A program made the translations under genes and the position numbers. The notes beneath the pieces were generated by a model. That model did not search any database. It was not told the DNA's origin and saw only the letters and a program-made list of their open reading frames with translations. DNA of 6,671 nucleotides. Source: Candidatus Calidifonticultor daggyaiensis. GTDB lineage: Bacteria; Actinomycetota; Humimicrobiia; Humimicrobiales; Humimicrobiaceae. Below, piece by piece: positions 1-4,324 of the stretch; positions within the stretch are counted from its first letter, which is position 1, and each line of letters starts with the position of its first letter. The stretch spans positions 1 to 6,671 of the forward strand of contig JACVJA010000082.1 of the NCBI GenBank assembly GCA_015661035.1, written 5' to 3'.

Positions 1-7
1 TAAAAAA

Positions 8-13
8 CTCCTT
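8..13 (-). promoter_or_regulatory. Ribosome binding site of a gene starting at the left edge
   Basis: The minus strand reads AAGGAG, then six T residues, then an A at position 1, where the window ends. A 6-nt spacer is the usual distance to a start codon, so the terminal A is probably the first base of an ATG continuing outside the window. The lipoprotein and isomerase genes have similar AAGGAG or GGAG sites. The reading is an inference, because the start codon itself is not visible. Confidence 0.5.
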
Positions 14-25
14 ATACAAAACTTC

Positions 26-51
26 TAAACTATTTATTGTAATATAGTTTA
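26..51. repeat. 8-bp inverted repeat before the left-edge gene
   Basis: TAAACTAT (26-33) is perfectly repeated in inverted orientation as ATAGTTTA (44-51), with a 10-nt spacer. It lies 12 bp upstream, in minus-strand terms, of the presumed ribosome binding site at 8-13. That position suits an operator or a short leader hairpin for the next gene. In DNA this AT-rich an 8-bp repeat can arise by chance. Confidence 0.35.
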
Positions 52-77
52 CAAATAACTTTTATAATTTTTATTTC

Positions 78-98
78 TATTAGATTTTTTATCTAATA
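78..98. repeat. 8-bp inverted repeat with T5 loop
   Basis: TATTAGAT (78-85) and ATCTAATA (91-98) are perfect inverted copies around a loop of five T. The stem has one G-C pair, and no U-run follows on the minus strand, so it would be a poor terminator. It is the nearest clear hairpin downstream of the isomerase gene and might serve as a weak 3' end or mRNA-stabilising structure. Confidence 0.3.
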
Positions 99-178
99 AT
101 TAAAATTTTTTAGTTTAATATTTCCTAAAATCTGACACAATTTTTAAGCCTTTAATCTTTATTAACTTTTAATATAAC

Positions 179-1207
179 CTATCCATTTAATAGCAATTCT
201 ATTACATATATTTCAAGTTCCTCATAATCTCTTTTGTCAATACACTCTTTTTGAAAATTGTAGTCAAACTTTTTAGCTTTTTCTTCCAATAGCTTAAACA
301 CTTTAATACTATTTTTAATTGCTTTATAACTGTCATCTAGTTTTTGTGTTCTCATTGCTTGAACATCAAGACCAACAAATTCTCCATTTTTACCATAATT
401 GTTTTCCACTAATACTTTTACTTGATTAAAAGCTTGCCTTAAGTTTTCAGCACCAAATGCTTTATCTTGATCATATCGCAAACCATTTTGATCATTTAAA
501 TGTACTGCAAATAATTTATTAAAATATAAAGCAAAAGCAATTTCTGTAGCTGGATCTAAACCAGCTAATATTGCGTGAGCGGTCTCTAAGTTAACTCCTA
601 CTCTATTAGGGGATATTGTCTTATTTGCTAGTGCTAAAGCATGCCCTATTGTTGGAAGAAAGCTTCTATCAATTGGTTCATTGGGCTTTGCTTCAATAAA
701 AATTTTTATATTCTCATCATAGCTTAAAATCTCATTAAGTCCAATAACTAAATGATCAAATCCACTAATTGGATTTTTACTTTCATAGCAGTAAGTTCCT
801 TCACGTGCATACCACAATCCTATTAACTTACAATTTAATATATTTGCTATATCAACTGAAGTTTTTGCCCTATTTATAGCATACTCTCTATCTTCAATAC
901 TATTTGAAGTAAACGCACCATCAACGGTTCTAATATCTTCCCATAATCTTGGTGCAACAAACTCTGCTACAAGTCCTAAATTATCTAAAATTTTTTTTAC
1001 TTCTTTTGCCTCTTTTTCAATTTCTTTTTTACTTTTTTCATTTATATTTGGCACAACATCATCATCATGAAACTGTATTGCATCAATTCCCATATTTTTA
1101 AAATTTCTTAATTTTTCAGCAAATTTAATAGATTTTCTAACAGGTGGACCAAATCTATCAGCACCTTCTGAAACGTTCCAAGGACCAACTGAAAATTTAA
1201 AGCTCAT
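179..1207 (-). CDS. Class I xylose isomerase-like sugar isomerase
   Basis: This 342-aa TIM-barrel protein is predicted to be a cytoplasmic, divalent-metal-dependent aldose-ketose isomerase or a close relative. Seen in the sequence, using remembered actinobacterial XylA as reference: Trp10 (XylA W16), the catalytic motif FHDDD with His47 and Asp50 (H54, D57), Trp132 (W137), EAKPNEP with Glu172, Lys174 and Glu177 (E181, K183, E186), NLETAH with Glu208 and His211 (E217, H220), YDQD with Asp246 and Asp248 (D255, D257), and Asp281 in place of the last metal-1 Asp. The striking difference is His236 in VHLND where XylA has metal-1 Asp245. At about 342 residues it is shorter than XylA (about 387), mainly in the C-terminal arm. 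The ATG has a good TGGAGA site 6 nt upstream. The dehydrogenase, binding protein and regulator nearby place it in a sugar catabolic locus. Family membership is secure; the substrate, possibly not xylose, is not. Confidence 0.85.
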   Translation of the reverse strand: MSFKFSVGPWNVSEGADRFGPPVRKSIKFAEKLRNFKNMGIDAIQFHDDDVVPNINEKSKKEIEKEAKEVKKILDNLGLVAEFVAPRLWEDIRTVDGAFTSNSIEDREYAINRAKTSVDIANILNCKLIGLWYAREGTYCYESKNPISGFDHLVIGLNEILSYDENIKIFIEAKPNEPIDRSFLPTIGHALALANKTISPNRVGVNLETAHAILAGLDPATEIAFALYFNKLFAVHLNDQNGLRYDQDKAFGAENLRQAFNQVKVLVENNYGKNGEFVGLDVQAMRTQKLDDSYKAIKNSIKVFKLLEEKAKKFDYNFQKECIDKRDYEELEIYVIELLLNG

Positions 1208-1212
1208 CTAAA

Positions 1213-1218
1213 TCTCCA
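1213..1218 (-). promoter_or_regulatory. Ribosome binding site of the isomerase gene
   Basis: The minus strand reads TGGAGA, whose GGAG core matches the 16S rRNA anti-Shine-Dalgarno sequence. It lies 6 nt before the ATG at 1207-1205 and supports that start. Confidence 0.75.
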
Positions 1219-1312
1219 TTTAAATAAATTTTTAATATCATTTTATAAATTAGATAAATTAAAGATAATCCCTAGCCACATTATGTATTTTATTTATGCG
1301 AACATATTCTGA

Positions 1313-1353
1313 ATTTGTGTGTGGGTGGAAAGATTATCCATCCACACACAAAT
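1313..1353. repeat. 17-bp stem-loop between lipoprotein and isomerase genes
   Basis: ATTTGTGTGTGGGTGGA (1313-1329) pairs with TCCATCCACACACAAAT (1337-1353) across a 7-nt loop. Sixteen of 17 positions are Watson-Crick pairs. The remaining one (1325/1341) is a G-U wobble in a plus-strand RNA but an A-C mismatch in the minus-strand mRNA. It is the most GC-rich structure in an AT-rich gap. No U-run follows on either strand, so it is not a standard intrinsic terminator. Just downstream of a binding-protein gene, such structures often protect the upstream mRNA from 3' exonucleases and give unequal expression; that role is inferred here. Confidence 0.7.
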
Positions 1354-1359
1354 ATCTAA

Positions 1360-1376
1360 ATAGAATTTAATTCTAT
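1360..1376. promoter_or_regulatory. 17-bp palindrome, candidate operator
   Basis: ATAGAATT and AATTCTAT are perfect 8-bp inverted arms around a single central base. A 17-bp odd-centred dyad has the size and symmetry of many dimeric repressor operators. It lies 6 bp from the foot of the strong stem-loop and about 155 bp upstream of the isomerase start. The binding factor is unknown. AT-richness makes chance palindromes more likely, but a perfect 8+8 dyad is still uncommon. Confidence 0.35.
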
Positions 1377-1435
1377 AACTTACACTACCTTGTAAATTAA
1401 ACTCTAATTCTTATTCTTAAAATCAACATCAAAAA

Positions 1436-1464
1436 CCATACTAACTAGCACCATATTAACTAGC
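1436..1464. repeat. Two-copy tandem repeat with 15-bp period
   Basis: CCATACTAACTAGC (1436-1449) and CCATATTAACTAGC (1451-1464) are direct copies separated by one base and differing at one of 14 positions. There is no third copy. It lies just downstream of the lipoprotein gene. It may be a paired protein-binding site, since 15 bp is about one and a half helical turns, or a replication-slippage duplication. Confidence 0.55.
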
Positions 1465-1520
1465 TTTAATTAAACTATCTACATAACTATAAATTAAAAA
1501 CATGTTTGTACATTAAAATT

Positions 1521-2831
1521 TTATTTAAAAAACTTCTTTAATTCATCTGGTGGTTCTTTTTGTAAGATTAGCTTATAAGCATCAAGAACATTATCTTTAG
1601 TAACTGCATATCCTGGAATTGCAATAAATGGCGGTACTTCTTCACCTAAAAACCCTTTAATTGCACAAACACCCTCAGCTATACCTTGAGCAAATGGATC
1701 CTGAGCACCAAGACCTTTAATAAACTGATTTGACGCAATTTCAAGTGCTGCACCTTCGCTTAAATCAGAAGTGGTAATAACAAATTTTGCTGGATCAATA
1801 CCAGCAGCTCTAGCAGCATCAGCAATTTGTAATGCTGGAAATTCCCATACTGCAAAAAAGCCGTTTAAATCTGGATTTGCTGTTAAAGTACCTTCAGCAG
1901 GTCCATAAGCACCTTCAGCAAAATCAAAATCAACTTTTACTGAGGTGTCAATCCAAGGATAGTACTGTTTACACCTATTTTCAAAACCAAGTGCTCTTTC
2001 TTCTGTTACTTGGTGTAAGAAGTTTAATCGCATTACTCCAACTTTTGCCTGAGTTAAACCCATGTCAGCAAAATATTTTGCCATAATATCAGCAGCAGCA
2101 GTACCATTACCACGACTACTGCAAGCAACTAAGGAAATATAATCACCATTTTTATAGGTTAAATCTCCTGGAATCATATCTAGTAATACTAATTTTATTC
2201 CAGCATTTACTAAATCTCTATAAGCAGGGCCTTCAACAGTCTGGTCAACAGGAATACTTAAAACTACATCTGGCTTCAATTGCATAACAGTTTCAATATT
2301 TTCAATTTGCTTAGTTGCATCCCATTCACCACCAGTAACTGAAACTATTTTTACACCAAAAGCCTCCAATAGCATAGAAATTCCTTTAATTTGCATTTGT
2401 GGCCAATCCTGATCTAATCCGTGCATTACTATTGCTGCTTTCATTTTATCTTTAACTTGATCAATAATTTCTTGAGGTGCTTCAATTTTACCTGACCTTG
2501 CCATATCTATGTAGTCTTGTATTGTTTTCCCACCCAAAGAAACATCAGATGGTTTAGTTGCAGTATCACCTTCTGGTCCAATATCATCCGATCTCGGAAA
2601 AACTGTGCCATTAAGTATTATATCTTCTGCTTCTGGAATAAGTTTTGCAGTTGTCTCCTCAGCGGTTGTTTCTTCTGCTGCAGTCTCTGCAACGGTTGTT
2701 TCTGCAGCTGTTGTTTCTATTGCAGTAGTTTCCTCTGTAGCTGCAGAACTTTTACATCCAAACAAAGATAAACCCGCAATCATTGTTATGCTCATAACCA
2801 CAATTAGAGCAATCTTGAAATTTTTAAGCAT
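1521..2831 (-). CDS. Sugar-binding lipoprotein of a ribose-type ABC importer
   Basis: This 436-aa protein is predicted to be the extracytoplasmic, membrane-anchored receptor that hands a sugar to an ABC permease. Residues 1-25 are a lipoprotein signal peptide: positive start MLKNFK, hydrophobic core, lipobox LFGC with Cys26 as the acylated residue. Residues 31-62 form a Thr/Glu/Ala-repeat linker of ETTA- and AETT-like units, likely a flexible tether. Residues 63-130 are a segment I do not recognise. From about 131 (KAAIVMHGLDQDW) to about 420 it resembles the periplasmic-binding-protein fold of the RbsB type (Peripla_BP_4), with typical stretches such as QIENIETVMQLKPDVVLSIP, NAGIKLVLLD and NPDLNGFFAVWE. 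The ATG has a strong GAAGGAG site 9 nt upstream. The ATPase and permease are not in the window. The ligand is unknown; context suggests a sugar, polyol or glycoside. Confidence 0.9.
   Translation of the reverse strand: MLKNFKIALIVVMSITMIAGLSLFGCKSSAATEETTAIETTAAETTVAETAAEETTAEETTAKLIPEAEDIILNGTVFPRSDDIGPEGDTATKPSDVSLGGKTIQDYIDMARSGKIEAPQEIIDQVKDKMKAAIVMHGLDQDWPQMQIKGISMLLEAFGVKIVSVTGGEWDATKQIENIETVMQLKPDVVLSIPVDQTVEGPAYRDLVNAGIKLVLLDMIPGDLTYKNGDYISLVACSSRGNGTAAADIMAKYFADMGLTQAKVGVMRLNFLHQVTEERALGFENRCKQYYPWIDTSVKVDFDFAEGAYGPAEGTLTANPDLNGFFAVWEFPALQIADAARAAGIDPAKFVITTSDLSEGAALEIASNQFIKGLGAQDPFAQGIAEGVCAIKGFLGEEVPPFIAIPGYAVTKDNVLDAYKLILQKEPPDELKKFFK
2646..2741 (-). repeat. Coding repeat for the Thr/Glu/Ala linker
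   Basis: About 32 codons inside the lipoprotein gene encode repeated ETTA/AETT-type units (residues 31-62). At the DNA level short, imperfect GTTGTTTC-like blocks recur on the plus strand. The segment follows the acylated cysteine and precedes the folded domain, so it is a spacer. Such repeats vary in length by slippage, so this stretch may differ between strains. Confidence 0.7.
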
Positions 2832-2840
2832 TTTTCTTCA

Positions 2841-2847
2841 CTCCTTC
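2841..2847 (-). promoter_or_regulatory. Ribosome binding site of the lipoprotein gene
   Basis: The minus strand reads GAAGGAG, a near-perfect Shine-Dalgarno sequence, 9 nt before the ATG at 2831-2829. It fits the high expression usual for solute-binding proteins and fixes the start that gives a complete lipoprotein signal peptide. Confidence 0.8.
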
Positions 2848-2879
2848 TTTTTAATAATATTTTGTGGTAATATTTTTCC

Positions 2880-2899
2880 GAGATTTGTTTAGTAAAGTC
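2880..2899. promoter_or_regulatory. Operator-like motif, copy 1 (plus orientation)
   Basis: The plus strand reads GAGATTTGTTTAGTAAAGTC. Its first 15 bases match the inverted copy at 3018-3038 at 14 of 15 positions, and both end in GTC. It lies about 50-70 bp upstream of the lipoprotein start, downstream of the candidate promoter. A role as one half of an operator pair is inferred from the arrangement; no known consensus was recognised. Confidence 0.4.
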
Positions 2900-2938
2900 T
2901 TTTGAATGGTTTTTTAAAAAAAGATTTTTCATATTTTT

Positions 2939-2973
2939 AAAAGTAAATAATAACTAATAATTTATTTACTTTT
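2939..2973. repeat. 12-bp perfect inverted repeat in the lipoprotein leader
   Basis: AAAAGTAAATAA (2939-2950) is exactly inverted as TTATTTACTTTT (2962-2973) around 11 nt. Each arm has one G-C pair. It lies just downstream of the candidate -10 box at 2982-2987, about where transcription would begin, which suits an operator or a 5' leader hairpin. On the minus strand A residues follow the right arm, not a long U-run, so intrinsic termination is unlikely. Confidence 0.45.
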
Positions 2974-2981
2974 TATTATTT

Positions 2982-3011
2982 GTTATAAAAAATAAGCCAC
3001 TTATTTATCAT
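2982..3011 (-). promoter_or_regulatory. Candidate promoter of the lipoprotein gene
   Basis: The minus strand has TATAAC (2987-2982, 5 of 6 matches to TATAAT) as a -10 box, 18 nt after ATGATA (3011-3006, 4 of 6 matches to TTGACA). This places the transcription start near 2975, about 145 nt before the ATG. The boxes are modest and the region is AT-rich. Support comes mainly from its position between the two inverted motif copies and beside the 12-bp inverted repeat. Confidence 0.3.
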
Positions 3012-3017
3012 TCATTA

Positions 3018-3038
3018 GACATATACTAAACAAGTCTC
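3018..3038. promoter_or_regulatory. Operator-like motif, copy 2 (minus orientation)
   Basis: The minus strand reads GAGACTTGTTTAGTATATGTC, nearly the same as the plus-strand copy at 2880-2899 (14 of the first 15 bases). It sits directly upstream of the candidate -35 box. With copy 1 downstream, the pair brackets the promoter about 140 bp apart, as loop-forming operators can do. In RNA the two copies could also pair into a long-range stem. Confidence 0.4.
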
Positions 3039-3205
3039 ACCAAACTTTATTATGCCTATAAAAATCACCCCCTTTTTTCTGAAAAAATTCCATTAAAACA
3101 ACTACTCCAATTTATTTTCTAATAAAATAAAATTTATAAAATTAAAATCAAAAAAATTTAGTATCAAAAATTTCAGCCTGCTATTTAGTTTTTAAAATAA
3201 AATAA

Positions 3206-4135
3206 TTAAGATAATAAAAATTTTGCAGTGTCTTCATCAGTTATTAATATATTTACTATCCCACTTAAAATAGCACCTCTTATAGCCTCTCTTTTATATT
3301 CACCACCTGCAACTGCTATTCTACTTTTAAATTTAAATAAATTTTGTATACTTATACTAACAATTACGTCTTCAATTTCTGAAACAATAAAATTACCTTT
3401 TTTATCAAAAAAGTGACCTAATACATTACCTACTGCGCCTTGCTCTTCGATTTTTTCAATAATATTTCTGTCAATAATATCCAAATCAATTTTAGTAGCT
3501 CTACCAACAGAACCAATCCCAAATATTGCTATATCTGCTTTTTTAAAATTTTTTCCAATCGGGCTAGACTGAATTATATTATCCTTTATTATTTTATTTT
3601 CGGCATAAGCTAAAGATGTCAAAAATGTTCCTTTCGCATTTAATTTTTTACTAGCTTCCTGAATAATTGTAAAAGGGTTAAAAAATGTTACATCCTGCAT
3701 TCCACCCATTAACTGGATTATGTGTGTGTTTTTTGTGTTAATGGTAGGTAAGTAGTTAACCATTAATCCTAATGTTCTTCCAATACCTAAGCCAATAACT
3801 TTATTGTCTAAATCCATTAAACTAATATTAAATGCAGCAACTTTTGCAAGTTGTTCAGCTATTTGCTCTTTTTGGTTTTTAATATTATTAATTTCAACAA
3901 TATAAGCCTTTTCAAGTTTAAACTTTTTAACAACCTCATCACAAAGTTCTAAATTAAGCTTATAAGGCAATTCTATATTTATTTTTACAATCCCTAAATC
4001 TTTAGCTTTCTGTAAAATTCTAGAAACAGACATCTTTGAAATTCCCATTAATTCACTAATTTGCTTCTGGGAAATTCCCTTTTCATAATATAAAATTGCA
4101 ATTTGATATATTTGACTATCTGACCAATTATTCAT
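3206..4135 (-). CDS. SorC-family sugar-responsive transcriptional regulator
   Basis: This 309-aa protein is a cytoplasmic DNA-binding regulator. A helix-turn-helix spans about residues 19-43 (SQKQISELMGISKMSVSRIL). Residues about 55-309 match the SorC/DeoR sugar-binding domain, which in characterised members binds phosphorylated sugars. Visible landmarks are GLGIGRT (115-121), IFGIGSVG (204-211), QGAVGNVLGHFFD (232-244, usually QGAVGD), VAGG followed by Lys281, and LITDE (297-301). Length is typical of the family. The gene has the same orientation as the metabolic genes and lies between the dehydrogenase and lipoprotein genes, so it probably controls this locus and perhaps itself. An in-frame TAG four codons upstream fixes the ATG, but I see no good Shine-Dalgarno sequence, suggesting weak translation. 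Whether it represses or activates, and its effector, cannot be told. Confidence 0.9.
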   Translation of the reverse strand: MNNWSDSQIYQIAILYYEKGISQKQISELMGISKMSVSRILQKAKDLGIVKINIELPYKLNLELCDEVVKKFKLEKAYIVEINNIKNQKEQIAEQLAKVAAFNISLMDLDNKVIGLGIGRTLGLMVNYLPTINTKNTHIIQLMGGMQDVTFFNPFTIIQEASKKLNAKGTFLTSLAYAENKIIKDNIIQSSPIGKNFKKADIAIFGIGSVGRATKIDLDIIDRNIIEKIEEQGAVGNVLGHFFDKKGNFIVSEIEDVIVSISIQNLFKFKSRIAVAGGEYKREAIRGAILSGIVNILITDEDTAKFLLS

Positions 4136-4190
4136 ATTTAATATCTACAAGTAAAAGTTATTTACACTAAGTACCCGATAATAACCTTTA

Positions 4191-4218
4191 AAAATATTTT
4201 GCAGGTAAAAAATATTTT
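4191..4218. promoter_or_regulatory. Paired AAAATATTTT palindromes before the regulator gene
   Basis: The 10-bp palindrome AAAATATTTT occurs at 4191-4200 and 4209-4218, with centres 18 bp apart. The pair lies 56-83 bp upstream of the regulator ATG and downstream of its candidate -10 box. It could be an autoregulatory site, and part of it resembles a sequence in the lipoprotein leader at 2856-2870. Low sequence complexity keeps confidence low. Confidence 0.3.
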
Positions 4219-4244
4219 AAAAGTTAAAAATAAACAAATACTAA

Positions 4245-4250
4245 ATTATA
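4245..4250 (-). promoter_or_regulatory. Candidate -10 box of the regulator gene
   Basis: The minus strand carries a perfect TATAAT about 110 bp upstream of the regulator start. No good TTGACA-like box lies 16-18 bp further upstream, and there is no extended -10 TG. If real, it would let the regulator be expressed independently of the upstream metabolic genes. Perfect -10 hexamers are common by chance at this A+T content. Confidence 0.3.
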
Positions 4251-4324
4251 TAAAATGAAAAGATAATAAGATTTTTAGAATAAATTATTAATTCATTTCA
4301 CCTAAATATCATACTTTTCAATCA

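Larger units (their letters stand above)
1..178. other. Intergenic region left of the isomerase gene
   Basis: This stretch has no coding region and is extremely AT-rich. It lies downstream of the xylose isomerase-like gene, and probably upstream of another minus-strand gene that begins at the window edge. It contains two perfect inverted repeats (26-51 and 78-98) and a Shine-Dalgarno-like sequence (8-13), listed separately. I see no GC-rich stem followed by a U-run, so no canonical intrinsic terminator can be called for the isomerase transcript. Read-through into the next gene is therefore possible. Confidence 0.6.
1208..1520. other. Intergenic region between lipoprotein and isomerase genes
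   Basis: This 313-bp gap has no convincing coding region; the longest ATG reading on the minus strand near the tandem repeat is only about 11 codons. It holds a strong stem-loop (1313-1353), a 17-bp palindrome (1360-1376), a 15-bp-period tandem repeat (1436-1464) and a Shine-Dalgarno site for the isomerase gene (1213-1218). I could not assign a promoter with good -35 and -10 boxes. The density of dyad structures suggests either an internal promoter with operators or a processed, stabilised mRNA junction. Confidence 0.6.
2832..3205. other. Intergenic control region between regulator and lipoprotein genes
   Basis: This 374-bp non-coding gap separates the end of the regulator gene from the lipoprotein start. 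It holds a strong Shine-Dalgarno site (2841-2847), a pair of near-identical 15-bp motifs in opposite orientation (2880-2899 and 3018-3038), a candidate promoter between them (2982-3011), a 12-bp inverted repeat (2939-2973) and an AATATTTT direct repeat (2856-2876). I see no coding region of note and no clear GC-stem terminator for the regulator gene; 3100-3205 is nearly pure A+T. This is the likeliest main control point for the lipoprotein gene. Confidence 0.6.

Noticed and set aside
179..1207. Assigning the symbol xylA to the isomerase gene
   Set aside because: A metal-1 ligand differs from XylA, the protein is short, and no xylulokinase gene is visible, so the substrate assignment is not supported.
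1497..1520. AAACATGTTT palindrome and ATGT/ACAT hairpin with T-run after the lipoprotein gene as a terminator
   Set aside because: The stem is only 4 bp and the longer pairing is badly mismatched, so it would not be a credible intrinsic terminator.
1832..2086. 84-codon plus-strand open frame inside the lipoprotein gene
   Set aside because: It is a shadow of the lipoprotein coding sequence, rich in Leu and Gln from complementary codons, with no ribosome binding site and no recognisable domain.
2517..2892. Two overlapping plus-strand open frames with Cys/Phe-rich and Val/Ser/Ala-rich proteins
   Set aside because: Both are antisense readings of the repeated Thr/Glu/Ala linker and signal peptide of the lipoprotein. 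Their odd composition follows from the complementary repeats.
2905..2935. T6A7 run as a possible hairpin
   Set aside because: It is a short low-complexity palindrome without a spacer loop, expected often in DNA this AT-rich.
3020..3076. Minus-strand GGGGGTGA resembling a ribosome binding site, and a 17-codon GTG reading
   Set aside because: The purine run resembles the GGGGGT sites used elsewhere, but no ATG follows at a proper distance and the GTG frame stops after 17 codons. A leader peptide cannot be excluded, but nothing supports it.
3228..3416. 62-codon plus-strand open frame opposite the regulator gene
   Set aside because: It lies wholly opposite conserved SorC-domain codons and has no support from a ribosome binding site or homology.
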